Counted from the stretch's first letter, positions 48,350-61,300 are shown. The stretch is 64,000 nucleotides of DNA from Mastacembelus armatus (GCF_900324485.2 NC_046651.1:15264605-15328604); one strand, 5' to 3'. Notes: generated from the sequence alone by a model not told the origin. Translations and numbers: made by a program.

Positions 48350-51300
48350 ATGATGCTCGCTGGTTTCCTCTTTCTCCTCTTTCTTACAGGTAAGTGTGGC
48401 TTCATGTGTCTATAGGGAAGGAATTAACAAATCTAAAAAATACTTAAAGCAATGCCATTTTTTAAAAGCTAGTTTCTTTTAGCAATAGGGGAGGAGAAAT
48501 ATCAGACTAAAAAATCTAAATCTAACTAACATCATTAAGAGAAGATTGCAATGGGGGCTTTAATTTGAACACATGCATTTAGACATGGATCTCAGATAAA
48601 GCCCCATTTAGGCTTAAATCAATGCAAAAATCTTCACATTTAAAAACGTAAATAATGAGATGAACCCTGCACAGTTCTGCCAATACCCATCTCTTAATGA
48701 TTTCTCATTGACAACAACCTTTGTGAGGTGGTGATTTCCAGTGTGTGGATACTCAGAGACGCTTGATATTCTCTCAAATTATTAATCAACTATTAGGAGC
48801 ACATGCCATATGTCCAGATAAACATAATAGATCTGAACATCTATTAGTAAAGAAAAAGAACAAACACAGAAATTAGCATGTTTCCTTGTTTCTTTACTTT
48901 TGAGCATAATCTGCCTCCTAGCTAATGTGTGCAGGTGATTTTCACTTTAGATGGGGGTGACTGTCAGGATAACTGCAGCTATCAGGATGTTTTAAACTAC
49001 CTGAACCTGACCAGAAACAATGAGATGTACTACATGACTCGGCCTGTTAAGAACTACAAACACCCCACACATGTCACCCTGGAAGTACTGCTGTATGCCA
49101 TTCTAGATGTGGTAAGTGGTTAACGCTTTAGTTGTCGTAAAGACCACGGCAATAACAGCACAGAAACAAATCACATCTAGCTGCCCAGGCAAACTGAAAT
49201 AACCATAAAGCTGTTATTGCCTTTATAACATTTTGAGTTCATCATTATTAGGATTTTTCAGTTGAGATGGATCTTTTCAGAGCTGTGTTATTTGAGCTGT
49301 CATATTTTCTGGCTTGAAAGATTTACACACTTTTTTTGTTAATAGGTGGAGAAAGACCAAAAGTTCATTCCTTATGTTTGGACAGTCACGGTCAGTAGAA
49401 AATAAAAGACTGAATGTCTTAGTATTTTTAAGTGTTATGCCTCTTTCTAACTCTCTTTAATTTGCTGCTAGTGTGGTTTTTTTTTTACCTCTTGTTTTCT
49501 CCTGTAGAGGTGGACCAATGAATACATTTCCTGGGATCCAGATAATTTTTGTGGAATTGATAATATTTCGCTTCCCAACGAGATATTTTGGAAACCAGAT
49601 CTCACTATTGAAGAAATGTAAGTGTGAATATATCTGCAAGTGATCACATTCACACACTTGCTGGTTTATTGTCTGTAATTAAAAGCACTTTATTCTGAAA
49701 TCTACACAGACAGTGTCTCAGATTTTAATGTGACAAGTCATTTCTCTTAATTATGCATTTTTATGGTATCCTCTTCTGAAATGTTCTGAAATAATTGATA
49801 TGTACAATAGTTATATACCACCATTATTTCATATCACATTTTATTGATATTTGTATAGAATTCATTTAAATTTTGTTTTATTTAAAAGTGTTTAAAACAT
49901 TTTTATCTGATTAATCAATTCTTCATTAAGAAATGAACCTTGACAATAGTCTTCCACACTGTGAGCATCAAACCAAAGCTGTTTGTCTCATGTTACTTGG
50001 CATAAAATGTCTTCTACAATACATTTTAAATTATTACTTTTTAAATTATGGGAAAATAAATCAGGTGCCGTCATGTGTGTCTCTGTGTGTTTTTGTGCAG
50101 GACAGAGAGGGACAAAGCTCCTCCAAGTCCTTATCTCACCATCAACAGCAAAGGTGATGTGGAAGTCCAGAACGACCAGGTGTTGGTCAGCTCCTGCCGG
50201 ATGCACACTTACAGTTTCCCCTTCGACATCCAGAGCTGCAACCTCTCCTTCAAGTCTGTGATACACACGGGTGAGAGCACGACCAGCTGTGTTTCTAAAT
50301 AGCTTTTCACTGTCACATCACTATATCTACAAACACAAACTGAGCTCAGATCAGTGGACAGAGTCAGTCTGCCCCCTCATACAGTAGAGTTAACCTATTA
50401 AATTCACCACAGCATAGACAGTAACAGGAGCCAGACCCACTTCACCTGTCATCCGAAAACCACCTCAAGGTTCTTTCATCTCCCACCTCAGCCAAGGAAA
50501 TTCGGCTCCAGCCAAGTGACAACTCTTCAGAGGCCACAGAGTGGTCCCGTGAGGTGATGCGGACCCAGTACGAATGGCTGTTCATCAACATGACAGTCTC
50601 TACCAACAACGCCACTGATCCCTCTGGCCAAGACATTGTTATTTTCACTGTATGTATACTCAGATACTGATGCAGAGAGGTAGAAAGTAACTAAGCATTT
50701 AACTTAAGTATAGATTTAGGTAGCTGTGCTTGAGTACTTCTATTTTGAAATTTTTGAAATTTCTTCTTTTTGCTCCCTTTGTCCCTTATTTGTCCCTTAT
50801 TTTCTTGTTTTTTGACTACTCTTTCAATCTTTCTTACCTTTTACCTCCTTACCTTCTAACCTCTCTGTCCTTCTTTCCCCCGTCCTGTCCTGAAAATGTA
50901 AAAGCACTGAGACTTTTCCGCTGTAGCATGGTAACCTGCAGTCATGAGCAGATTAGTGTAGATAACCTTGTTGCTCTACATTTCTCTCAGTTGTGTTTCT
51001 CAGATGTGCAGCAGTAGGTATGTCATCCAACTGAACCTTAACCATCACTTTACAGATCAACATGAAGAGGAGGCCTGTCCTCTACATTGTCAACTTCTTG
51101 CTGCCTGTCCTCTTCTTCCTGTGTCTGGACTTGGCCTCCTTCTTGATCTCAGACAGTGGAGGCGAGAAGCTCAGCTTTAAAGTCACTGTGCTGCTCGCTG
51201 TCACTGTACTGCAGCTTATTCTGAATGAAATCCTGCCTTCCTCATCAGACAAGATCCCACTAATAGGTAAAGAAGCTCTGAGTCTTTTCTTCCTTTGAGC

Positions 51301-52105
51301 AAGAACAACACATACTAACTTAACAAGCGGTTACGTGTCCACATATATGTAAGGATATCTTCTCCTCACAGCGCTCTACTGCATTGGGAATTTTGCTCTG
51401 ATGATGCTCAGCCTTTTGGAGACAATCTTTGTGATGTATTTGATGGAGAAAGACTCTGCAGCATCACAAGCCACCATGGCAGACGAAGACCGAATCCTGA
51501 GCGAGGACTGCAGGAAACAGGGAGAAGCCAAATGCTGCAGCTGTCACAGAGGTGAGACCAGGAGCAGATGCACCAAAAATTACATATAATGTAATGAGAA
51601 AGTAGCTAAATGCAACTTAACTTGTCATCTCATGTTAGTTTGATATTAGTGATGAGAGGAACAGTAGTTATTTCTCCTTTCAGAGGAGCACAACTGGGCT
51701 CAGTGTGCCTGTTTCTACAATGTGCCTGCTGTTGAAACTCCGACTGAACTGCTGCCTGTGCCTAAAGAGGTTAGAGCTGGGCTGCACTTTTAAATACAAT
51801 GAAGACAACATGATGGAAGCTGAGAACATTACAACCATCACTGTAAAAACAAGTTTGTTAAAATATTTTTGCAGGGCAACAGCACCAACCTGATGGAGGA
51901 GTACGACACCCTGGAGAAGCTTTCTGAAGGGCTGAGGGAGATGGAGAAAACACTGTCTTTGCTCCTCAACAGCAGGAAGGACGAGAATAAACCAGGCTAC
52001 TGGACCAGAGTGGCAAAAACGCTCAACAGAGTCTTCTTTATTTTGTACGTCAACGTGGTCAGTCTGTTTTTAGTTTTTATCTTTTTAAATTGGCACATGG
52101 CATAG
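48350..52105 (+). CDS. 5-HT3A-like Cys-loop ligand-gated cation channel, gene B
   Basis: Ten exons (48350-48389, 48951-49111, 49346-49390, 49508-49617, 50101-50270, 50492-50649, 51056-51266, 51372-51551, 51684-51769 and 51875-52105) give 463 residues. Signal peptide MMLAGFLFLLFLT is followed by CSYQDVLNYLNLT and MTRPVKNY (loop region), WDPDNFCGI, loop A DLTIEEM and the Cys-loop C151-C165 (SFPFDIQS). Four membrane segments follow; M2 is EKLSFKVTVLLAVTVLQLIL with the -1' Glu and 9' Leu of cation channels. Loop B has Val172 in place of the 5-HT3A Trp. The N terminus carries one extra cysteine (C18) absent from A, C and D. The cytoplasmic loop has CCSCH and CACF clusters. It is the source of the 3' part of gene C. 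The two ATGs at the start are adjacent; the first is used here. Confidence 0.9.
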
Positions 52106-54308
52106 GGATGATCGTGCTACATAATGAAAAGATGATTGAGTTTCCTGACTCACCGCTAATTATAATTTAATTTCCTTCTTTCCTCTCTTTACCTGTTTAA
52201 CACCACTCACTTCCACCACCATCTCAGCTATTCTGTATTACTGAGTATTAAAAACTTAAACTGTGTCCTAAAAATCGTTGAAGTAGAGCTCACTTTAAAG
52301 TTCTTGTAGTATTTCAGCTACAAATCCTGCTGTTCCCTGGTGAGTAATGCATGTATTGATTGCTGGCGACAGCAAACTGACTTTATGGCCTGTTCACATA
52401 ATCCCATGTAATTATTTAGCCCATCTTTGCAGACGATTTGGCTGTAAATGGTCAGGCACAATAGCTCTCTGATATTTCACTGTTATGCTCCAGGGTTTTG
52501 CGTACTCCTCCTGACATCTGTTCACCATCGTGCACCATTTTGTTCAGAGAAAAACGTATTACACAGGTAAAGTAAAGCTGAAGCCTAGGATACTTTGTAC
52601 CTGTCTATAGCTTAGATGAGTTGCAAAGGAGACATCATGTTCACATAGTGGTGCCATCAAATCCTCACTCATTACGCTGCAAACCCTGTATAATTTGTTT
52701 AGTATTTCATGCCCTGAAGATGAAATGAGAGTGTATAATAAGCTGCATTAGCCTTGCTAATAGTAAACAGTGCAAAATCCTGGGTCAAAAATCATCACAC
52801 TTTCACAGATTTACATTATACTAATCTCTGCGGTTCCATCATTCATATATAACTACTGCTTTAAATGCTTCTGTAACCAGAGAGAGCATCTTGTGTACAG
52901 CTATCATCCAGCACCTGTTGCACTTTAAACAACATACCTGCAAATGCTAAATACAATAAATCAGTGCCAGTAACAGCGACTCCAATCTGGATATTTTCTG
53001 ACATCACTTGTTCTGATGGTTCTCTTAGTGTCTGGAGCACTTAACTGTGGTTTTGTGGTTCACATCTTAGTCTGCTGGAAGATGGACACTCATAAAAGCT
53101 TGTTTTTCCACATCCTTGTTTTAGCAAAGCTAATGAGAAAATGTGTAGTAGGCGGTGCATAGTCCTTCAATAGCCCTATATCTGACCTATCACTGGGCTG
53201 CTGTATGGATGTTTAACATAGTGCTACACTGAAAACCTGCCCACTATGAATTAATGACTAGACTTGTATTATTTATAATGCACTTTTTTGAGATCTAATT
53301 CTGGATTTACAAGTCTTTACCATGTAATATGGATCATACTCACAGGATGTATTTTATGTCTGTTAATTACTTTAGCTGATATGTACTGATTTATTGGAAT
53401 AATAGTTCTGTTATATGTACTGGCTTTGAGACCATGTATCAAACTCTTGGAATTGCAAAACAACTAACGCATGTCTTTGTCCTCCTTATACAAGCCCACA
53501 TGTAGTAAACATAAAGGAAACATTTATTTGTGCAATTGCAGCATTTTAACAATCCACTTACTGCAACTGGTTCCTGTAATATCCACTGCAGGAACGAATA
53601 CTGGCATAGGATAAAAATCCACCTAAAATGGTTGAAGAGCTCCACTGCTGATTCTATAGAGCTTTGAGTTGGGATTATTGGGGTTGTTAAAAAACAGCAC
53701 ATGAGAGCAGCTCAGCCATGAGCTGATTGGCCCCAGATTGTTGAAATGTATGAAAAGCCAAAATTACATGAAATCAGCATCAACCCTTCCTGGGTTGATT
53801 CTATGGTCAAAGGCAATAGATCGTTTAATCCTGATAAATATATTTGAAAGAAAGATGTATATTCAAGGAAATATACTGAAAATAAAATCATCATAAAGGC
53901 AGCAGAACTTCATTAGGATTAACTGTAGCTGAGTAGAAAATGATTCTGGCCTTGATTTGAATAACATGCTGTGGAAAAATCAATAGCAGATCCATCTCAA
54001 ATGGAGAACAGTATTTACATTTACATTCTCACATTTCAAAATCATTAGTGGGTCATTAGTCATTTTCCTGCCAACAGCCATCTGAAAATGGCTTCTTTGG
54101 GACCACAGCCACTGGACATTACTGCAGATGTTTGTGGGCTGGTTGGGACACAGCGGCTGCCGATCTGTGGAGACTACTGTTTGTCAGTTCTTGTAAATTA
54201 TAAGCACTTACGAGCGTGCACAAACACTCTGATATCCAGACACACATCAAAACTATGAAGTTATAATTTAAAACCAAAAATATATATTTTTAATGTTTTT
54301 ATCTTATC

Positions 54309-54414
54309 AGAAACAGTGACCTGTACATGATTCAGCCTGTTAAAAACTACAGCTGGAATGCCCAGGTGTACATTGAAATGGTGCTCTGTATAAGTGACAT
54401 AAGTGATAAGTTGT
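54309..54414 (+). pseudogene. Relic exon 2 of a lost receptor gene
   Basis: The stretch reads RNSDLYMIQPVKNYSWNAQV and then IEMVLCI, matching receptor exon 2 (RNNEMYYMTRPVKNYKHPTH). The first part of the exon is missing, the sequence ends without the conserved AILDV and donor, and no downstream exons were found. It is a fragment of a further array member. Confidence 0.7.
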
Positions 54415-54731
54415 TCAGGTTTTTAATTTTTGGTGGAGATGGCTGAGAGAGAGCTGCAGAGATGGGTGTCCTTCCAGCAGGATCTCCCATCTCTGCAGAG
54501 GAAGCTGCATTAGAGGAACTGTTGCGTAATTAAAACAAACCACTCAAGTGCCACAGCAAAAAGACTGAATACTTCTGTAAACGAGAGACTTCACTCTTTA
54601 ATCCTTAATACTACATATAATTACACTGCTTTAGCAAAGTATATCTGCCTACACCGTGTGGTTACTGCTGTTTCCTGCATTTGGTGTTTCTACTGAATGA
54701 GGATATTAAAAAAGACTAAGGGTTGGTCTGT

Positions 54732-54755
54732 CAGTTTGCCCAGCCCTCTTCCAGT
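54732..54755 (+). promoter_or_regulatory. Shared receptor-gene leader motif, gene C copy
   Basis: Identical to 48235-48258; 126 bp before the gene C start codon. Confidence 0.5.
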
Positions 54756-54857
54756 GTGAGGAAGTAATCTTTTTACTGCAACATCATATTTGGAGACAGC
54801 AGTGTCCAGAGATGCACATTTTCAGCACACGCTTCTCACAGACTGGATCTTGCACTC

Positions 54858-57800
54858 ATGATGCTTGCTGGCTTCTTCTTTCTGCTTGTCCTCACAGGTA
54901 AGGTGTTAGAGTGGAGCTTGTGGCTAACCATGAGAATAACCTGCTCTTTAAACAAAGTTTCATTATATGAATAGAAATCTTAGTGGAATATGAGGGTTTT
55001 TTGTTGTTCGTTTGTTCATGTTGTACAATCCAACCATGTAGCTAATTACGGCTTTTGACTTAATTAAATAGAGACATGTAAGCATGAAACCTGGGACTAA
55101 TTGTTGCATCGGCTTTTTAGGCTCTGTGCTGCCCATAATTTTCTCATCATGCATTTGGTGGTGCATGAGTTCTGTAATGTAGACCCTGTTTAGACTGAGA
55201 GGACTAAAAAAAAAACATGTTGTGGTTGAGTATGAGCTACCAAAGTCCATTTATGACCACAACCACCGGATATTGTAGAAGGTTGTTATGAGTATGTGAT
55301 AACTATGTCAAGACTGATTATATATTCACAACTATCATCTGCACAGAATATTTCCTGCTTGGATGATCCACATATAGAAGCAACAGAACTCAAATGGATC
55401 ATGACTGGGGTCATTTTAATCTAAAAGTGAAACTGTTTTTAAAGAGGGGTCAGTGATCTGGCAATTGTCATTTTATAAAATCCTACTTTGTTTGTACATT
55501 TTCCAATATGTGTTTTCATGCTAAGTTTTGTGATTTGTGCTGTAATACCTGTATTTAATTTTTACATATTCTCATATTTGTTGCTATACACATATTAAGA
55601 TCAAATGATTAATTCAGAAGTCTGAAGGATGTGTTTTAAAGATTAAATGTAAACCATGGAAATTATCATATTTATTTATTTCCAACAATCATCTTTTTAG
55701 CACCATGTCTGTCACAGTGAATGTGTGTTAATGTTTTTTACTGTTTTTAGCTGTAGATGGACAGTCCTCTGCTGCAATGTGCAGTTATCAAGATGTTTTA
55801 AACTACCTGAACCTGACCAGAAACAATGAGATGTACTACATGACTCGGCCTGTTAAGAACTACAAACACCCCACACATGTCACCCTGGAAGTACTGCTGT
55901 ATGCCATTCTAGATGTGGTAAGTGGTTAACGCTTTAGTTGTCGTAAAGACCACGGCAATAACAGCACAGAAACAAATCACATCTAGCTGCCCAGGCAAAC
56001 TGAAATAACCATAAAGCTGTTATTGCCTTTATAACATTTTGAGTTCATCATTATTAGGATTTTTCAGTTGAGATGGATCTTTTCAGAGCTGTGTTATTTG
56101 AGCTGTCATATTTTCTGGCTTGAAAGATTTACACACTTTTTTTGTTAATAGGTGGAGAAAGACCAAAAGTTCATTCCTTATGTTTGGACAGTCACGGTCA
56201 GTAGAAAATAAAAGACTGAATGTCTTAGTATTTTTAAGTGTTATGCCTCTTTCTAACTCTCTTTAATTTGCTGCTAGTGTGGTTTTTTTTTTACCTCTTG
56301 TTTTCTCCTGTAGAGGTGGACCAATGAATACATTTCCTGGGATCCAGATAATTTTTGTGGAATTGATAATATTTCGCTTCCCAACGAGATATTTTGGAAA
56401 CCAGATCTCACTATTGAAGAAATGTAAGTGTGAATATATCTGCAAGTGATCACATTCACACACTTGCTGGTTTATTGTCTGTAATTAAAAGCACTTTATT
56501 CTGAAATCTACACAGACAGTGTCTCAGATTTTAATGTGACAAGTCATTTCTCTTAATTATGCATTTTTATGGTATCCTCTTCTGAAATGTTCTGAAATAA
56601 TTGATATGTACAATAGTTATATACCACCATTATTTCATATCACATTTTATTGATATTTGTATAGAATTCATTTAAATTTTGTTTTATTTAAAAGTGTTTA
56701 AAACATTTTTATCTGATTAATCAATTCTTCATTAAGAAATGAACCTTGACAATAGTCTTCCACACTGTGAGCATCAAACCAAAGCTGTTTGTCTCATGTT
56801 ACTTGGCATAAAATGTCTTCTACAATACATTTTAAATTATTACTTTTTAAATTATGGGAAAATAAATCAGGTGCCGTCATGTGTGTCTCTGTGTGTTTTT
56901 GTGCAGGACAGAGAGGGACAAAGCTCCTCCAAGTCCTTATCTCACCATCAACAGCAAAGGTGATGTGGAAGTCCAGAACGACCAGGTGTTGGTCAGCTCC
57001 TGCCGGATGCACACTTACAGTTTCCCCTTCGACATCCAGAGCTGCAACCTCTCCTTCAAGTCTGTGATACACACGGGTGAGAGCACGACCAGCTGTGTTT
57101 CTAAATAGCTTTTCACTGTCACATCACTATATCTACAAACACAAACTGAGCTCAGATCAGTGGACAGAGTCAGTCTGCCCCCTCATACAGTAGAGTTAAC
57201 CTATTAAATTCACCACAGCATAGACAGTAACAGGAGCCAGACCCACTTCACCTGTCATCCGAAAACCACCTCAAGGTTCTTTCATCTCCCACCTCAGCCA
57301 AGGAAATTCGGCTCCAGCCAAGTGACAACTCTTCAGAGGCCACAGAGTGGTCCCGTGAGGTGATGCGGACCCAGTACGAATGGCTGTTCATCAACATGAC
57401 AGTCTCTACCAACAACGCCACTGATCCCTCTGGCCAAGACATTGTTATTTTCACTGTATGTATACTCAGATACTGATGCAGAGAGGTAGAAAGTAACTAA
57501 GCATTTAACTTAAGTATAGATTTAGGTAGCTGTGCTTGAGTACTTCTATTTTGAAATTTTTGAAATTTCTTCTTTTTGCTCCCTTTGTCCCTTATTTGTC
57601 CCTTATTTTCTTGTTTTTTGACTACTCTTTCAATCTTTCTTACCTTTTACCTCCTTACCTTCTAACCTCTCTGTCCTTCTTTCCCCCGTCCTGTCCTGAA
57701 AATGTAAAAGCACTGAGACTTTTCCGCTGTAGCATGGTAACCTGCAGTCATGAGCAGATTAGTGTAGATAACCTTGTTGCTCTACATTTCTCTCAGTTGT

Positions 57801-58917
57801 GTTTCTCAGATGTGCAGCAGTAGGTATGTCATCCAACTGAACCTTAACCATCACTTTACAGATCAACATGAAGAGGAGGCCTGTCCTCTACATTGTCAAC
57901 TTCTTGCTGCCTGTCCTCTTCTTCCTGTGTCTGGACTTGGCCTCCTTCTTGATCTCAGACAGTGGAGGCGAGAAGCTCAGCTTTAAAGTCACTGTGCTGC
58001 TCGCTGTCACTGTACTGCAGCTTATTCTGAATGAAATCCTGCCTTCCTCATCAGACAAGATCCCACTAATAGGTAAAGAAGCTCTGAGTCTTTTCTTCCT
58101 TTGAGCAAGAACAACACATACTAACTTAACAAGCGGTTACGTGTCCACATATATGTAAGGATATCTTCTCCTCACAGCGCTCTACTGCATTGGGAATTTT
58201 GCTCTGATGATGCTCAGCCTTTTGGAGACAATCTTTGTGATGTATTTGATGGAGAAAGACTCTGCAGCATCACAAGCCACCATGGCAGACGAAGACCGAA
58301 TCCTGAGCGAGGACTGCAGGAAACAGGGAGAAGCCAAATGCTGCAGCTGTCACAGAGGTGAGACCAGGAGCAGATGCACCAAAAATTACATATAATGTAA
58401 TGAGAAAGTAGCTAAATGCAACTTAACTTGTCATCTCATGTTAGTTTGATATTAGTGATGAGAGGAACAGTAGTTATTTCTCCTTTCAGAGGAGCACAAC
58501 TGGGCTCAGTGTGCCTGTTTCTACAATGTGCCTGCTGTTGAAACTCCGACTGAACTGCTGCCTGTGCCTAAAGAGGTTAGAGCTGGGCTGCACTTTTAAA
58601 TACAATGAAGACAACATGATGGAAGCTGAGAACATTACAACCATCACTGTAAAAACAAGTTTGTTAAAATATTTTTGCAGGGCAACAGCACCAACCTGAT
58701 GGAGGAGTGCGACACCCTGGAGAAGCTTTCTGAAGGGCTGAGGGAGATGGAGAAAACACTGTCTTTGCTCCTCAACAGCAGGAAGGACGAGAATAAACCA
58801 GGCTACTGGACCAGAGTGGCAAAAACACTCAACAGAGTCTTCTTTATTTTGTACGTCAACGTGGTCAGTCTGTTTTTAGTTTTTATCTTTTTAAATTGGC
58901 ACATGGCATATGGATGA
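54858..58917 (+). CDS. Chimeric 5-HT3A-like Cys-loop receptor, gene C (D 5' end, B body)
   Basis: Ten exons (54858-54897, 55751-55917, 56152-56196, 56314-56423, 56907-57076, 57298-57455, 57862-58072, 58178-58357, 58490-58575 and 58681-58917) give 467 residues. The promoter side, signal peptide MMLAGFFFLLVLT and the mature start AVDGQSSAAMCSYQ match gene D. From the 29-bp tract at 55792 onward the gene matches B, with introns included. Coding differences from B after the junction are few: in the last exon Tyr becomes Cys in LMEECDT, one third-position change occurs, and the TAG of B is TAT, so the protein ends HMAYG with a TGA. Cys-loop is C153-C167 and loop B has Val174 instead of Trp. The frame is open throughout, so the chimera could work. 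Its expression should follow D, its channel properties B. Confidence 0.9.
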
Positions 58918-60853
58918 TCGTGCTACATAATGAAAAGATGATTGAGTTTCCTGACTCACCGCTAATTATAATTTAATTTCCTTCTTTCCTCTCTTTACCT
59001 GTTTAACACCACTCACTTCCACCACCATCTCAGCTATTCTGTATTACTGAGTATTAAAAACTTAAACTGTGTCCTAAAAATCGTTGAAGTAGAGCTCACT
59101 TTAAAGTTCTTGTAGTATTTCAGCTACAAATCCTGCTGTTCCCTGGTGAGTAATGCATGTATTGATTGCTGGTGACAGCAAACTGACTTTATGGCCTGTT
59201 CACATAATCCCATGTAATTATTTAGCCCATCTTTGCAGACTATTTGGCTGTAAATGGTCAGGCACAATAGCTCTCTGATATTTCACTGTTATGCTCCAGG
59301 GTTTTGCATACTCCTCCTGACATCCTGGGTCAAAAATCATCACACTTTCACAGATTTACATTATACTAATCTCTGCGGTTCCATCATTCATATATAACTA
59401 CTGCTTTAAATGCTTCTGTAACCAGAGAGAGCATCTTGTGTACAGCTATCATCCAGCACCTGTTGCACTTTAAACAACATACCTGCAAATGCTAAATACA
59501 ATAAATCAGTGCCAGTAACAGCGACTCCAATCTGGATATTTTCTGACATCACTTGTTCTGATGGTTCTCTTAGTGTCTGGAGCACTTAACTGTGGTTTTG
59601 TGGTTCACATCTTAGTCTGCTGGAAGATGGACACTCATAAAAGCTTGTTTTTCCACATCCTTGTTTTAGCAAAGCTAATGAGAAAATGTGTAGTAGGCGG
59701 TGCATAGTCCTTCAATAGCCCTATATCTGACCTATCACTGGGCTGCTGTATGGATGTTTAACATAGTGCTACACTGAAAACCTGCCCACTATGAATTAAT
59801 GACTAGACTTGTATTATTTATAATGCACTTTTTTGAGATCTAATTCTGGATTTACAAGTCTTTACCATGTAATATGGATCATACTCACAGGATGTATTTT
59901 ATGTCTGTTAATTACTTTAGCTGATATGTACTGATTTATTGGAATAATAGTTCTGTTATATGTACTGGCTTTGAGACCATGTATCAAACTCTTGGAATTG
60001 CAAAACAACTAACGCATGTCTTTGTCCTCCTTATACAAGCCCACATGTAGTAAACATAAAGGAAACATTTATTTGTGCAATTGCAGCATTTTAACAATCC
60101 ACTTACTGCAACTGGTTCCTGTAATATCCACTGCAGGAACGAATACTGGCATAGGATAAAAATCCACCTAAAATGGTTGAAGAGCTCCACTGCTGATTCT
60201 ATAGAGCTTTGAGTTGGGATTATTGGGGTTGTTAAAAAACAGCACATGAGAGCAGCTCAGCCATGAGCTGATTGGCCCCAGATTGTTGAAATGTATGAAA
60301 AGCCAAAATTACATGAAATCAGCATCAACCCTTCCTGGGTTGATTCTATGGTCAAAGGCAATAGATCGTTTAATCCTGATAAATATATTTGAAAGAAAGA
60401 TGTATATTCAAGGAAATATACTGAAAATAAAATCATCATAAAGGCAGCAGAACTTCATTAGGATTAACTGTAGCTGAGTAGAAAATGATTCTGGCCTTGA
60501 TTTGAATAACATGCTGTGGAAAAATCAATAGCAGATCCATCTCAAATGGAGAACAGTATTTACATTTACATTCTCACATTTCAAAATCATTAGTGGGTCA
60601 TTAGTCATTTTCCTGCCAACAGCCATCTGAAAATGGCTTCTTTGGGACCACAGCCACTGGACATTACTGCAGATGTTTGTGGGCTGGTTGGGACACAGCG
60701 GCTGCCGATCTGTGGAGACTACTGTTTGTCAGTTCTTGTAAATTATAAGCACTTACGAGCGTGCACAAACACTCTGATATCCAGACACACATCAAAACTA
60801 TGAAGTTATAATTTAAAACCAAAAATATATATTTTTAATGTTTTTATCTTATC

Positions 60854-60959
60854 AGAAACAGTGACCTGTACATGATTCAGCCTGTTAAAAACTACAGCTG
60901 GAATGCCCAGGTGTACATTGAAATGGTGCTCTGTATAAGTGACATAAGTGATAAGTTGT
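60854..60959 (+). pseudogene. Relic receptor exon 2, second copy
   Basis: Duplicate of 54309-54414 carried along by the segmental duplication; it appears identical, so the exon was already decayed before the event. Confidence 0.7.
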
Positions 60960-61276
60960 TCAGGTTTTTAATTTTTGGTGGAGATGGCTGAGAGAGAGCT
61001 GCAGAGATGGGTGTCCTTCCAGCAGGATCTCCCATCTCTGCAGAGGAAGCTGCATTAGAGGAACTGTTGCGTAATTAAAACAAACCACTCAAGTGCCACA
61101 GCAAAAAGACTGAATACTTCTGTAAACGAGAGACTTCACTCTTTAATCCTTAATACTACATATAATTACACTGCTTTAGCAAAGTATATCTGCCTACACC
61201 GTGTGGTTACTGCTGTTTCCTGCATTTGGTGTTTCTACTGAATGAGGATATTAAAAAAGACTAAGGGTTGGTCTGT

Positions 61277-61300
61277 CAGTTTGCCCAGCCCTCTTCCAGT
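61277..61300 (+). promoter_or_regulatory. Shared receptor-gene leader motif, gene D copy
   Basis: Identical to 48235-48258; 126 bp before the gene D start codon. Confidence 0.5.

Larger units (their letters stand above)
52106..54857. other. Spacer between receptor genes B and C
   Basis: AT-rich. It holds one decayed receptor exon (54309-54414) and the shared leader motif at 54732-54755. Bases 52519-52779 (261 bp) are missing from the second copy of the duplication. Nothing else recognised. Confidence 0.6.
48986..55791 (+). repeat. Tandem segmental duplication, copy 1 (6,806 bp)
   Basis: From the 29-bp tract in gene B exon 2 to the same tract in gene C exon 2. It holds exons 2-10 of B, the spacer, and the promoter, exon 1 and intron 1 of C. 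The repeat unit recurs at an offset of 6,806 bp with very few differences. Confidence 0.95.

Noticed and set aside
54420-54510. Short frame reading MAERELQRW in the receptor spacer as another relic exon
   Set aside because: It resembles the coiled segment before M4 only vaguely (leucine and glutamate rich) and has no splice signals or flanking similarity.
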